From NCBI RefSeq assembly GCF_900103975.1, contig NZ_FNIR01000001.1, positions 492,376 through 556,375 on the forward strand: DNA of 64,000 nt, in the 5' to 3' direction. The position numbers were made by a program, and so were the translations under genes. The number at the start of each line of letters is the position of its first letter. The first letter of the stretch is position 1. The notes below the pieces were generated by a model. The model was not told where the DNA came from. It made no database searches and saw only the letters and a program-made list of their open reading frames with translations. Shown one piece after another: positions 1 through 8,029 of the stretch. The DNA is from Klenkia soli. GTDB taxonomy: Bacteria; Actinomycetota; Actinomycetes; Mycobacteriales; Geodermatophilaceae.

Positions 1-10
1 TGGGGGGCAT
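1..10 (-). CDS. rplK: 50S ribosomal protein L11, first codons only (cut by left edge)
   Basis: Reading leftward, the first ten bases give ATG CCC CCC A, that is Met-Pro-Pro, which matches how actinobacterial L11 begins. GAGGAAG lies just before the ATG, a good ribosome-binding site. It sits immediately downstream of nusG, where rplK is found in nearly all bacteria. Only three codons are visible, so the identification rests on start, ribosome-binding site and synteny. Confidence 0.6.
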
Positions 11-58
11 GACTTCCTCTTCTTGTCGTTCAGGTGGTGGAACGGACAGCCAGGTCCG

Positions 59-979
59 CTAGAGCTTCTGGACCTGGCTGAAGGACAGCTCGACCGGGGT
101 CTCGCGGCCGAAGATCGAGACCAGCACCTGCAGCTTCTGCTGCTCGGCGTTGATCTCGTTGATGGTGGCCGGCAGGGTCGCGAACGGCCCGTCCATGACC
201 GTGACCGACTCGCCGACCTCGAAGTCGACCAGCGGCGTGCTCGAGGAACCCTGCGCCGGCGCACCGGCCTCGGGGGCCGAGGGCGCCTTGGCGGTGGTCG
301 CCGGGACCAGCAGCTTGACCACCTCGTCCAGGCTCAGCGGCGAGGGCCGCGACGTGGCGCCGACGAAGCCGGTGACGCCCGGGGTGTTGCGCACCGCACC
401 CCAGGAGTCGTCGGTGAGGTCCATGCGGACCAGCAGGTAACCCGGCAGCACCTTGCGGTTGACCTGCACCCGCTTGCCGTTCTTGATCTCGGTGACCTCT
501 TCGGTCGGGACCTCGATCTGGAAGATGTAGTCCTCCATGTCGAGGCTGGTGATCCGCGACTCGAGGTTGGTCTTGACCTTGTTCTCGTAGCCGGCGTAGC
601 TGTGGATGACGTACCAGTCGCCGAACGCCGTGGCCAGCGCCTTGCGCATCGCCTCGGCGGGGTCCTCGTCCTCCGCCTCGGCGGTCGCCAGGACCTCCTC
701 GGTGAGCGGGTCGTGGTCGGGTGCCGGCTCCAGCGTGGTGTCCCCGACCAGCGCGTCGTCGACGGCGCCGCGGGCGTTGCCCGAACCACCGGGGACGGCG
801 TCGGCCATCGGGTTGTCGGCGGTCAGGTCACCGGTGTCCACGGAGCCCTCGGCCGCACCGGTCTCGCGCACGCCGGTCTCGGCGTCGACGGCACCGGTCG
901 TGGCGTCCGTGTCGGCGTCGGCCGTCGGCTCCTCGGTGGCGGCGTCGACGGCCTCGTCGGTCTCGCGGGGGTCGGTCAC
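59..979 (-). CDS. nusG: transcription termination/antitermination factor NusG
   Basis: NusG binds the RNA polymerase clamp and couples transcription to Rho and to the ribosome. The protein is 306 residues, much longer than the roughly 180 of E. coli. The first ~118 residues are an acidic, Ala/Asp/Thr-rich low-complexity extension common in actinobacteria. The NGN domain starts near residue 119 ([13 protein letters not shown]), and the KOW domain fills the last ~55 residues ([14 protein letters not shown], ending FSQVQKL). The start is GTG with AGGAAAGAG upstream. It lies 70 bases downstream of secE and directly before rplK, so a secE-nusG-rplK transcript is likely. Confidence 0.96.
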   Translation of the reverse strand: MTDPRETDEAVDAATEEPTADADTDATTGAVDAETGVRETGAAEGSVDTGDLTADNPMADAVPGGSGNARGAVDDALVGDTTLEPAPDHDPLTEEVLATAEAEDEDPAEAMRKALATAFGDWYVIHSYAGYENKVKTNLESRITSLDMEDYIFQIEVPTEEVTEIKNGKRVQVNRKVLPGYLLVRMDLTDDSWGAVRNTPGVTGFVGATSRPSPLSLDEVVKLLVPATTAKAPSAPEAGAPAQGSSSTPLVDFEVGESVTVMDGPFATLPATINEINAEQQKLQVLVSIFGRETPVELSFSQVQKL

Positions 980-1049
980 GGGGTGGGTCTCTTTCCTGTG
1001 CGTCGGTGGTGCGTGCAGTGGGTCGGTGTGCCGGCTGCCCGGCCCGGCG

Positions 1050-1676
1050 TCAGCCGAAGACGGCGATGACGCCCTGGGCGAAGAGGATGTCCAGCCCGGC
1101 CACCAGCGCGACCATCACGGCCACGAAGACGATGACGACCGTGGTGTAGGTGATCAGCTCGCGCCGACCGGGCCAGATGACCTTGCGCAGCTCGGCCACG
1201 ACCTCGCGGAGGAACCGGCCGATGCTGCGCTTCTCGCGCAGCTCGGCGGCGCGGGCACGCTCGGCGTCGGCGCGGGTGCGGGTCTCGTCCTTCTTGCCGA
1301 CCGCGCTCTTCCCGCCGGTGTCGCCGCGCGCCGGGCGGGTGGTGCGGGCCTCGCTGGCCGGGCGGCCACCGGGCCGGTCACGCCGGCGAACCCGGGGGGC
1401 CTCGGGCTCGTCGTCCTCGTCGTCGCCGGCGGTGATGGCACCGCGCCGGCGGCGGGCCGGGGTGGCGACGACCTTGTCCTCGTCCTCGACCGCCTCCTCG
1501 GCGACCTCGTCCTCGGCGGCCTCGAGCTCGGCGGCGTCGTCGACCCCGGGGGTCTCCGCGTCGATCTGCTCGTCGGTCAGCTCGCCGTCGGCGGGCTCGG
1601 CGACGCCGTCGGCGGGCTCGGAGCGGGGACGGCGCGGCTCGCGCTCGCCCTCGGTGCCCGGCTGCTCGTCGCTCAC
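1050..1676 (-). CDS. secE: preprotein translocase subunit SecE
   Basis: SecE is the single-span clamp subunit of the SecYEG translocon in the cytoplasmic membrane. The diagnostic part is the C-terminal ~60 residues: an amphipathic helix with [17 protein letters not shown], then one transmembrane helix. The remaining ~145 residues form a long charged Glu/Asp- then Arg-rich N-terminal tail, making 208 residues in all; long tails are usual in actinobacterial SecE. I chose the GTG at 1676 (Val-Ser-Asp-Glu-Gln) because the frame upstream runs through the tRNA gene. The tRNA-Trp gene lies 98 bases upstream and nusG follows. Confidence 0.94.
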   Translation of the reverse strand: MSDEQPGTEGEREPRRPRSEPADGVAEPADGELTDEQIDAETPGVDDAAELEAAEDEVAEEAVEDEDKVVATPARRRRGAITAGDDEDDEPEAPRVRRRDRPGGRPASEARTTRPARGDTGGKSAVGKKDETRTRADAERARAAELREKRSIGRFLREVVAELRKVIWPGRRELITYTTVVIVFVAVMVALVAGLDILFAQGVIAVFG

Positions 1677-1774
1677 TGCGCCTCGCCTCGAATGTCGGTG
1701 TTCGTCTGGTGGTGGGACTCCGGCGCCCCGACCGGTGGCCGGGGCACCTGCACGCCGGCGGGCCGGCGGACGGG

Positions 1775-1847
<73 letters not shown>

Positions 1848-2073
1848 AGGCGACCGCGCGGGGCGGACGCCGGGGGTCGTGTCCCGCCGGCGGCGCAGAC
1901 GGACCACCCTGGGTCGGAGTGGTACCGGGGCACGCCGGTGGCAGGGTGCACGAACCCCAGGCGAGAAGTGTACGTGACCGGGTCCGGGGGCGACCACAGC
2001 CCGGTCCGCCCGGTGGTCCACGCGGTGGTCGCCGGAGGGCTGGACGGCCCACCGGGCGGGGCGGGCTGACACG

Positions 2074-3348
2074 ATGGGCACCATGACCGCCCCGACCGCA
2101 CCGGGGCCCGGCACGCCGGGGCCCCAGCAGCCGCCCGTCTCCCCCGCCGACCGACGGGTGTCCCGCCGGATCGCCTCGATCGCGGAGTCCGCCACCCTCG
2201 CCGTCGACGCCAAGGCCAAGGCGCTGAAGGCGGCCGGCAAGCCGGTCATCGGGTTCGGCGCGGGCGAGCCCGACTTCCCGACGCCGGACTACATCGTCGA
2301 GGCGGCGGTGCAGGCCGCCCGCAACCCGACCTACCACCGGTACACCCCCGCCGGCGGGCTGCCCGCGCTCAAGGAGGCCATCGTCGCCAAGACGCTGCGC
2401 GACTCCGGGGTGCAGGCCACCACGGCCGACGTGCTGGTCACCAACGGCGGCAAGCAGGCGGTCTACGAGGCCCTGGCGACCATGCTCGACCCGGGCGACG
2501 AGGTGCTGCTGCCCGCGCCCTACTGGACCACCTACCCCGAGGCGATCCGGCTCGCCGGCGGCGTGCCCGTGCCGGTCGTGGCCGACGAGCAGTCCGGCTA
2601 CCTGGTGTCGGTCCGGCAGCTGGAGGCTGCCCGGACCCCGCGCACCAAGGTGCTGCTGTTCTGCTCCCCGTCCAACCCGACGGGCGCGGTGTACCCCGCC
2701 GAGCAGGTCGAGGAGATCGGCCGGTGGGCGCTGGAGTCGGGCCTGTGGGTGCTGACCGACGAGATCTACGAGCACCTGACCTACGGCGGGGTGACCGCGC
2801 CGTCGATGCCGGCGGTCGTCCCCGAGCTGCAGTCGCGGTGCGTGATCGTCAACGGCGTCGCCAAGACCTACGCCATGACCGGGTGGCGGGTGGGCTGGAT
2901 CCTCGGCCCCTCCGACGTCGTCAAGGCCGCGACCAACCTGCAGTCGCACGCGACGTCCAACGTGGCGAACGTGTCGCAGGCCGCGGCGATCGCGGCGCTG
3001 ACCGGCGACCTCTCGGCGGTGGACACCATGCGGGCGGCCTTCGACCGCCGCCGGCAGACGATCGTGGGCATGCTGCGCGAGATCCCGGGCATCGCCTGCC
3101 CGGAGCCGCAGGGCGCGTTCTACGTGTACCCGTCGGTGAAGGCCCTGCTCGGCCGCGAGATCGCGGGCCGGACGCCGGCCAGCAGCGTCGAGCTGGCCGA
3201 GATCATCCTGGAGGAGGCCGAGGTCGCCGTCGTCCCGGGCGAGGCGTTCGGGACGCCGGGCTACCTGCGGCTGTCCTACGCCCTGGGCGACGACGACCTG
3301 GTGGAGGGCGTCAGCCGCATGCAGCGGCTGCTGGGCACCGCGGGCTGA
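2074..3348 (+). CDS. aspC: pyridoxal-phosphate aspartate aminotransferase (class I)
   Basis: It should transfer the amino group between aspartate and 2-oxoglutarate in the cytoplasm. The fold type I signatures are present: substrate-side [11 protein letters not shown] (about residues 62-72), SNPTG (200-204, with the cofactor-binding Asn), TDEIYEHL (Asp229, Tyr232) and the Schiff-base lysine in [14 protein letters not shown] (Lys264). At 424 residues it is full length. An alternative ATG three codons later (2083) is equally possible; neither has a strong ribosome-binding site. It stands alone on the plus strand, converging on hadB across a strong hairpin. Prephenate or another amino acid as substrate cannot be excluded. 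Confidence 0.9.
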   Translation: MGTMTAPTAPGPGTPGPQQPPVSPADRRVSRRIASIAESATLAVDAKAKALKAAGKPVIGFGAGEPDFPTPDYIVEAAVQAARNPTYHRYTPAGGLPALKEAIVAKTLRDSGVQATTADVLVTNGGKQAVYEALATMLDPGDEVLLPAPYWTTYPEAIRLAGGVPVPVVADEQSGYLVSVRQLEAARTPRTKVLLFCSPSNPTGAVYPAEQVEEIGRWALESGLWVLTDEIYEHLTYGGVTAPSMPAVVPELQSRCVIVNGVAKTYAMTGWRVGWILGPSDVVKAATNLQSHATSNVANVSQAAAIAALTGDLSAVDTMRAAFDRRRQTIVGMLREIPGIACPEPQGAFYVYPSVKALLGREIAGRTPASSVELAEIILEEAEVAVVPGEAFGTPGYLRLSYALGDDDLVEGVSRMQRLLGTAG

Positions 3349-3367
3349 GGAAGGACCCCTCGCCCCC

Positions 3368-3403
3368 GGCGCGGGCCGTCACAGCTGGACGACGGCCCGC
3401 GCC
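3368..3403. terminator. bidirectional hairpin terminator between aspC and hadB
   Basis: A perfect 13-base-pair stem: GGCGCGGGCCGTC at 3368-3380 pairs with GACGGCCCGCGCC at 3391-3403 around a 10-base loop. It lies 20 bases after the aspC stop and overlaps the last codons of hadB, so it can serve both convergent genes. There is no U-tract, as usual in such GC-rich genomes. Confidence 0.7.
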
Positions 3404-3804
3404 AGGCTCAGCACCTTCTCGCCACCGCTGGTGACGGTGAGGTCGACGCGGACCCGGTCGCCGTCCAGCAGGGCGGCGACCCGGCCGGCGACGACGACCT
3501 CGGCACCGGTGCCGTCGTCGGGCACGACGACCGGACGGCTGAACCGCACCGAGTACTCGACGAGCGCGCCGGGGTCACCCGCCCAGGCCGTCACCGCGCG
3601 GGCGGCGAGGCCGGCGGTGAGCATGCCGTGCGCGATGACGCCGGGGAGCCCTACCTCGGTGGCCACGCGCTCGTTCCAGTGGATGACGTTGAAGTCACCG
3701 GAGGCGCCGGCGTAGCGGACGAGGTCGGCCCGGGTCACGGTCGACGTCTGCCCGGGCAGCTCGGTGCCGACCTCGACGTCGGCGAACCCGACCACGGCGG
3801 CCAT
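3379..3804 (-). CDS. hadB: MaoC-family (3R)-hydroxyacyl dehydratase, HadB-like
   Basis: The 141-residue hot-dog-fold protein carries the hydratase signature DFNVIHWNERVATEVGLPG followed by VIAHGML. This holds the catalytic Asp/His pair of MaoC and HadB proteins. HadB pairs with HadA to dehydrate 3-hydroxyacyl thioesters in fatty-acid elongation (established for mycobacteria; transferred here by homology and synteny). I took the ATG at 3804, which overlaps the hadA stop by one base (TGATG), implying translational coupling. Whether the substrate is ACP-bound, and how long its chain is, cannot be read from sequence. Confidence 0.82.
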   Translation of the reverse strand: MAAVVGFADVEVGTELPGQTSTVTRADLVRYAGASGDFNVIHWNERVATEVGLPGVIAHGMLTAGLAARAVTAWAGDPGALVEYSVRFSRPVVVPDDGTGAEVVVAGRVAALLDGDRVRVDLTVTSGGEKVLSLARAVVQL

Positions 3805-4265
3805 CAGGCACTCCCCTCGGCGGCCGTGCCCCGCGCGACGAGCATGGAGCTGGTGCGGCACACGGCTTCGCCGTCCTCGGTGGTCAGGTCGACGCGGGTG
3901 GTCAGCATGTCGTTGCCGGCCACGGTGCGCACGGCCTCGATCGAGGCCGTGGCGACGAGCCGGTCGCCGGCCCGGACGGGGCGGTGGTGGACGAACTTCT
4001 GCTCGCCGTGCACGACCCGGCTGTAGTCGATCGCGACGTCGGGGTCCTCGAGCACGACGTTCCCGGCGCCCAGGCTCAGCACGATGGCGAACGTGGGCGG
4101 CGCGATGACGTCGGGGTGCCCGGCCGCCCGGGCCGCCTCCGGGTCGCGGTAGACCGGGTCCGGGTCGCCGAGCGCCGCGGCGAACTCGGCGATCTTCTCG
4201 CGACCGACCTCGTACACGACGGAGGGCGGGTAGCTGCGCCCGACCAGTCCTGCGTCCAGCGTCAT
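3804..4265 (-). CDS. hadA: FAS1-type dehydratase-like subunit, HadA-like
   Basis: A 153-residue hot-dog-fold protein related to the N-terminal half of MaoC-type dehydratases. It has the typical opening (SYPPSVVYEVGREKIAEFA), DPDPVYRDPEAARAAG, and IAPPTFAIVLS. It lacks the catalytic HGM motif of its partner, as HadA does, and likely supplies the substrate-binding half of a HadAB heterodimer. It follows rpmG by 34 bases and is coupled to hadB. The order rpmG-hadA-hadB is common in actinobacteria; a murB gene often seen next to it is absent here. Confidence 0.82.
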   Translation of the reverse strand: MTLDAGLVGRSYPPSVVYEVGREKIAEFAAALGDPDPVYRDPEAARAAGHPDVIAPPTFAIVLSLGAGNVVLEDPDVAIDYSRVVHGEQKFVHHRPVRAGDRLVATASIEAVRTVAGNDMLTTRVDLTTEDGEAVCRTSSMLVARGTAAEGSA

Positions 4266-4299
4266 GCTCCCCGCCCTCCGGCGATCCGTGCGACGACCG

Positions 4300-4464
4300 T
4301 CAGCGGGTCTCGCGGTGGACCGTGTGCTTCTTGTCCTTGGGGCAGTACTTCTTCAGCTCGAGCCGGTCGGGGTCGTTCCGACGGTTCTTGCGGGTGATGT
4401 AGTTGCGGTTCTTGCACTCCTGGCAGGCCAGGGTGATCTTCGGACGGACATCGGTGGCTGCCAT
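4300..4464 (-). CDS. rpmG: 50S ribosomal protein L33
   Basis: This 54-residue protein starts [17 protein letters not shown] and contains [21 protein letters not shown], the classic L33 sequence of the large subunit. The ATG at 4464 leaves a protein of exactly the usual size. L33 zinc ribbons normally have two CxxC pairs. Here the first (CQEC) is intact but the second reads CPKD, so one of four zinc ligands is missing. It lies between tRNA-Met and hadA in the expected order. Confidence 0.93.
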   Translation of the reverse strand: MAATDVRPKITLACQECKNRNYITRKNRRNDPDRLELKKYCPKDKKHTVHRETR

Positions 4465-4520
4465 GAGCGTTTCCTCGCCTTGTTCGGGATCGGGTGGCGC
4501 GTGGGGTCCCCCACACGCCG

Positions 4521-4543
4521 ACGGACCCCGTGGAGGGGTCCGT
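4521..4543. terminator. hairpin between tRNA-Met and rpmG
   Basis: ACGGACCCC (4521-4529) and GGGGTCCGT (4535-4543) form a perfect 9-base-pair stem with a 5-base loop. It lies 6 bases after the 3' end of tRNA-Met on the minus strand. It may terminate the tRNA transcript or act in tRNA 3' processing while letting some transcription reach rpmG. Confidence 0.55.
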
Positions 4544-4549
4544 CATGGG

Positions 4550-4623
4550 TAGCGGCGACCGGACTTGAACCGGTGACACAACGATTATGAGCCGTTTGCT
4601 CTACCAGGCTGAGCTACGCCGCC
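4550..4623 (-). tRNA. tRNA-Met (CAT), probably elongator
   Basis: Read leftward, the gene has acceptor GGCGGCG/CGCCGCT (a terminal G-U pair), D arm GCTCAGCCTGGTAGAGC, and anticodon loop CTCATAA giving CAT. The T arm is GGTTCAAGTCC and the discriminator is A, with no encoded CCA. The paired acceptor end argues against an initiator tRNA. Confidence 0.93.
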
Positions 4624-4666
4624 GCGATCGTGCGGGCCGGTCTCGCAACCGGCCCGGGCTGATCGG

Positions 4667-4739
4667 AGCCCCTTTACGGAATCGAACCGTAGACCTTCTC
4701 CTTACCATGGAGACGCTCTGCCGACTGAGCTAAAGGGGC
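4667..4739 (-). tRNA. tRNA-Thr (GGT)
   Basis: Read leftward, acceptor GCCCCTT pairs with AAGGGGC. The D arm is GCTCAGTCGGCAGAGC, the anticodon stem-loop is TCTCC-ATGGTAA-GGAGA with anticodon GGT, and the T loop is TTCGATT. The discriminator is T and no CCA is encoded. It is the first of the tRNA-Thr, tRNA-Met, rpmG series. Confidence 0.94.
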
Positions 4740-4783
4740 CTGCAGCTCCTCGCGGAGCGTGCGGCGAGAACTGTAACAAACCC

Positions 4784-7333
4784 TCAGGAGCGGACGAACA
4801 ACCGGCGGTGCGGCGCGCCCGGCGCGGCCGACCGGACGCCGGTGCGGGCCAGCAGCCAGTTCTCCAGGCGGTCGTCGGGCAACGGGCGGCTGACCAGGAA
4901 TCCCTGGAGCTTGTCGCAGCCCATCTCGGCCAGCAGGTCCCGGGTCACCTCGTCCTCGACGCCCTCCGCGACCACCCGCAGCCCCAGGTTGTGGGCCAGC
5001 TCGACGATCGAGCGGGCGATGAAGGACTCGCTCTGGCTGGTGGACATGCCGAGCACGAAGGACTTGTCGATCTTGAGCTCGTCGATCGGCAGCTGGCGCA
5101 GCTGGGACAGCGAGGAGTAGCCGGTGCCGAAGTCGTCCATCGACAGCCGCAGCCCCAGCGAGTGCAGGTCGGCCAGCACGGTGGAGTTGCGGACCGAGTC
5201 GTCGACGACGATGCCCTCGGTCAGCTCGAGGGTCAGCAGCGAGCCGGGGACGCCGTGGTGCCGCAGCGCGCCGCGGACCCGGTCGACCAGGTCGGGCTCG
5301 GCCAGGCACCGCGCCGAGAGGTTGACCGCGACCGACAGCGCGATGTCCTGGTCCAGCCACTTGCGGCAGCGCTCGAGGGCGAGGTCCAGCACGTAGTCGG
5401 TGACGGCGCCGATGCGGCCGATCTGCTCGGCGAGGCCGATGAAGTCGTCCGGCGGCACGTTGCCGTAGCGGGGGTGCGCCCAGCGGACCAGGGTCTCGAC
5501 CGAGACGATGTCGGAGGTCCGGGTGTCGACGATGGGCTGGAACACCACGGTGATCTGCTTCTCGGCCATCGCCGACTCCAGCTCGGTGCCCAGCTGCAAC
5601 CGCCGCAGGCTCTGCTGGTCGAGCACCGGGTGGTAGCTGGCCACCCCGCCCGAGCTGTGGCCGGCCAGGAGGGCGACGTCGGCGCGCTGCATCAGCGTGC
5701 CCGAGTCGGTGCCGTGCACCGGGGCGGCCGCGACGCCGAACGTCAGCAGGACGTCGAGGTCCAGGCCGGCCACGCGCGCCCGGGTGGCCGCGGCGTCGCG
5801 CAGCCGGCGCGCGGCCCGCTCGGTGGCCGGCAGGCTCAGCCCCGGCAGGAGGACCGCGAACTGCCCGCCCTCCATGCGGGCGACCAGCGCCGCGGGCGGG
5901 GCGTGCTCGCGCAGCAGCCCGGCGGTGACCAGCAGCAGCTCGTCGCTGGCCGCGTGGCCCAGCGTGTCGGTCACGTCGGTGTAGTTGTCCAGCGAGGCGA
6001 ACACCAGCCCGGCCCGCACCTCGGCGGACCCGCTCTGCAGGAGGACGTCGATCTCGGTGGCCAGCCGCTGGCGGTTGGGCAGGCCGGTGAGCCCGTCGTG
6101 GTCGGCGTCGTAGCGGATGCGGGTCAGCAGCTGCTGCTGGCGGATGACCGCGTTGACGTGGGTGAGCATCGAGTCCAGCACGGCCCGGTCGCCGGACTCG
6201 AACGGGACGACGTCGCTCTGCCGGTCGCAGACCTCCAGGTACCCGTACTCCCCCGCGGCGGTGACGATCGGCGCCCCCAGGACCTCCTGGGCGGCCCGTC
6301 GCCGCAGGGCTTCGCGCTCCTCGGCGGTCGCCTTCGCCGCGCGCAGCAGCACGGGCCCTCCGCTGTCGCGGTCGACGGCACGGCGGCGGACGAGGTCCTC
6401 GGGGTCGCTGGGCCCGGCGTACCAGTCCGGGCCCTCGCCGGCCCGGTCGAGCACCAGCCGGGGCTCCTCGTCCAGGTAGGGCGGCAACCACAGGGCGACC
6501 CGGTCGGCGTTGAGCAGCTCGCGGACGGCCCGGACCAGCTCGCGGGTGCCGTCCTCGTCGGGCGAGAGCTGCTCGACCCGGCGCGCGAAGTCGTGCACGG
6601 ACTGCACGCTCCGCCGCTCGCGGACGGCGGTCGCCGACTGGCGGAACACCAGCAGGATCGCGGCCACGACGGGCACCACCAGCACCCAGGCCAGCGGCTG
6701 GTCGTCGGTCACCTGCAGGGCCACCAGCGCCAGGGCCACGCACAGCGGGCCGACGGTGACGCTGGGGACCAGCGCACCCACCCAGAACGCGGCCGGTGGC
6801 CGGCCCTCGACCATCGCCACGGCGGTGCCGACCATGAGCAGGTCGACCACCCCGACCACGACCACGGCGACCAGCAGCACCAGCCAGGACCGCGGGTCCT
6901 CCAGCGCGCCCAGGCCGAGCGCCCGGACCACGGCCCAGGCCGCCGCGATCTCCACGACGCCCAGCGCCAGGTTGAAGGCGGCCTTCGACCAGCCGTAGGG
7001 CTGGCGCAGCAGCACCACGCCCAGGGCGAGCACGCGGGCGAGGGCCGTCCAGAGCCCACCCACCTCGACCAGCCCGACGACCAGCGCGAACTCGACCGGG
7101 AAGAAGACGTAGGTCTGGCGCCGGAACTCGACGTCGATGGTCGAGGCGTCGGTCACCAGGAACGCCAGGGTCAGCAGACCGACGAGGACGACGCCCGGGA
7201 ACGCGGGCACGGGGGCGAACGCGGGCACGGCGACGGCCACGGCGACGGCGCCGGCGAAGACCGCCGGTGTCCACGGCCGCCGCACGACGGATGGCCGCGG
7301 CGCGCGCGCATCTGGGCGGTCGGCCAATGTCAC
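4784..7333 (-). CDS. membrane GAF-like/GGDEF/EAL cyclic-di-GMP phosphodiesterase with a degenerate GGDEF domain
   Basis: An 849-residue integral membrane signalling protein. Residues ~20-230 are hydrophobic with about eight membrane segments, ~240-400 look like a GAF-type sensor, ~405-580 are GGDEF, and ~585-830 are EAL. The cyclase signature is EGGQF (488-492) instead of GGDEF, so cyclase activity is unlikely. The EAL domain keeps its catalytic set: Glu613 (ETL), Asn671, Glu703, Asp733-Asp734 (DDFGTGYSSL), Lys754, Glu790 and Gln810. It therefore probably degrades cyclic di-GMP, with the dead GGDEF possibly sensing GTP. It is a single-gene unit; a GTGAC/GTCAC palindrome lies 38 bases upstream of the start. 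Confidence 0.9.
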   Translation of the reverse strand: MTLADRPDARAPRPSVVRRPWTPAVFAGAVAVAVAVPAFAPVPAFPGVVLVGLLTLAFLVTDASTIDVEFRRQTYVFFPVEFALVVGLVEVGGLWTALARVLALGVVLLRQPYGWSKAAFNLALGVVEIAAAWAVVRALGLGALEDPRSWLVLLVAVVVVGVVDLLMVGTAVAMVEGRPPAAFWVGALVPSVTVGPLCVALALVALQVTDDQPLAWVLVVPVVAAILLVFRQSATAVRERRSVQSVHDFARRVEQLSPDEDGTRELVRAVRELLNADRVALWLPPYLDEEPRLVLDRAGEGPDWYAGPSDPEDLVRRRAVDRDSGGPVLLRAAKATAEEREALRRRAAQEVLGAPIVTAAGEYGYLEVCDRQSDVVPFESGDRAVLDSMLTHVNAVIRQQQLLTRIRYDADHDGLTGLPNRQRLATEIDVLLQSGSAEVRAGLVFASLDNYTDVTDTLGHAASDELLLVTAGLLREHAPPAALVARMEGGQFAVLLPGLSLPATERAARRLRDAAATRARVAGLDLDVLLTFGVAAAPVHGTDSGTLMQRADVALLAGHSSGGVASYHPVLDQQSLRRLQLGTELESAMAEKQITVVFQPIVDTRTSDIVSVETLVRWAHPRYGNVPPDDFIGLAEQIGRIGAVTDYVLDLALERCRKWLDQDIALSVAVNLSARCLAEPDLVDRVRGALRHHGVPGSLLTLELTEGIVVDDSVRNSTVLADLHSLGLRLSMDDFGTGYSSLSQLRQLPIDELKIDKSFVLGMSTSQSESFIARSIVELAHNLGLRVVAEGVEDEVTRDLLAEMGCDKLQGFLVSRPLPDDRLENWLLARTGVRSAAPGAPHRRLFVRS

Positions 7334-7370
7334 GTCCTGTCGATGGGAAGACGCGGCAAGGCTAACAGCG

Positions 7371-7385
7371 AGTGACCGTCACACC
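7371..7385. promoter_or_regulatory. possible BldD-like operator upstream of the EAL gene
   Basis: AGTGACCGTCACACC contains the perfect 11-base palindrome GTGAC-C-GTCAC (7372-7382), ending 38 bases before the start of the EAL gene. BldD of Streptomyces binds inverted AGTGA/TCACC half-sites and responds to cyclic di-GMP (established). That a BldD homologue acts here is inference; the motif is short. Confidence 0.3.
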
Positions 7386-7460
7386 GACGGCTTCTCATCC
7401 CTCCGGGTCAGGGAGAGCATCGGCACCGTCGGCCGACACTCTCCCCGAACCGGTCGGGGA

Positions 7461-7568
7461 TCAGCGGCCCCAGCGGGCGCCGCGGCCCCAGCGGGCCCCG
7501 CGGCCCCAGCGCGCGCCGCGGGCGGTGGTGGTCTCGACGGTGCTGGACATGGCGATGGTGCTGGACAT
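7461..7568 (-). CDS. unrecognised 35-residue peptide with three RGARWG repeats
   Basis: A short reading frame preceded by GAGGAGG four bases before its ATG, one of the best ribosome-binding sites in the window. The peptide opens MSSTIAMSSTVETTTA, in which MSST occurs twice. It then has three exact tandem RGARWG units and ends in Arg, giving seven Arg and three Trp in the last 19 residues and no Cys. I know no family with this pattern. It is strongly cationic, so binding to nucleic acid, phospholipid or an acidic protein is possible but unsupported. It lies 127 bases downstream (on the same strand) from the start of the EAL gene's upstream region and is not coupled to any gene. Confidence 0.55.
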   Translation of the reverse strand: MSSTIAMSSTVETTTARGARWGRGARWGRGARWGR

Positions 7569-8029
7569 GACGCCTCCTCAGGCATGGCAGGACTGCTGGA
7601 CTGCGGCAGCCGCCCACGCGGGGGCAGAGCAAGGTCGGCACGGACCGCTCTGGGAAGACTGCGATCCGTCACCCGTTCGGGCAAGTTGTTGACATCACGA
7701 CCGGGTGACAGACGGGGGCGTCGTCACCCTGCGGTGACATTTGACGACCTCAAGTCACCGAATCGAGGGTATTCGGTCACCTGGAGCAGGGGATGACCTA
7801 CGGCGAGTGCCGGGCGCGCCCACAGCTACGGAACGGGGACGTCCGCGACACGCGCGGGACGGGACCAGCGCCGGTCCGCTCGCCCCCACCACCGAGTCGT
7901 GACGCTGTGCAACCGGGTGCGGACCGGAGATCACGACGCCGGCCGGCTGCGGCACCCGACCCGCCGCGCCGTCCCCAGCGCGCACCGCGGGCGGTGACCA
8001 CCAGCCCCCGGACACCTACAGTGCGCCGC
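7569..8029. other. 461-base region with no confident gene; GTCACC/GGTGAC cluster and a repeat of the peptide-coding motif
   Basis: Six copies of GTCACC or its complement GGTGAC occur in 114 bases (starts 7668, 7704, 7723, 7733, 7754, 7776). Two of them form the inverted repeat GTCACC-CTGC-GGTGAC at 7723-7738. ACCGAAT/ATTCGGT form another around GGGTAT near 7757-7778. A 24-base stretch at 7973-7996 matches 7504-7527 with one mismatch. On the minus strand both can be read as TARGARWG, and the mismatch is synonymous. Long open frames here have no ribosome-binding sites or recognisable protein sequence. Confidence 0.5.

Noticed and set aside
4521..4739. Possibility of an integrated element at tRNA-Met/tRNA-Thr
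   Set aside because: No integrase, direct repeat of a tRNA 3' end or composition change nearby; the gene order is the conserved actinobacterial one.
4808..7375. An 855-codon plus-strand frame opposite the EAL gene
   Set aside because: It is a GC-rich mirror of a well-supported gene. Its translation is Gln/Gly/Arg/Val repeats with no domain, and the minus-strand protein has complete catalytic motifs.
7408..7641. A 77-codon His/Arg/Pro-rich minus-strand frame overlapping the micro-gene
   Set aside because: No ribosome-binding site at its start and the sequence is a frame-shifted reading of the RGARWG repeat DNA; the 35-codon frame has the better start and repeat structure.
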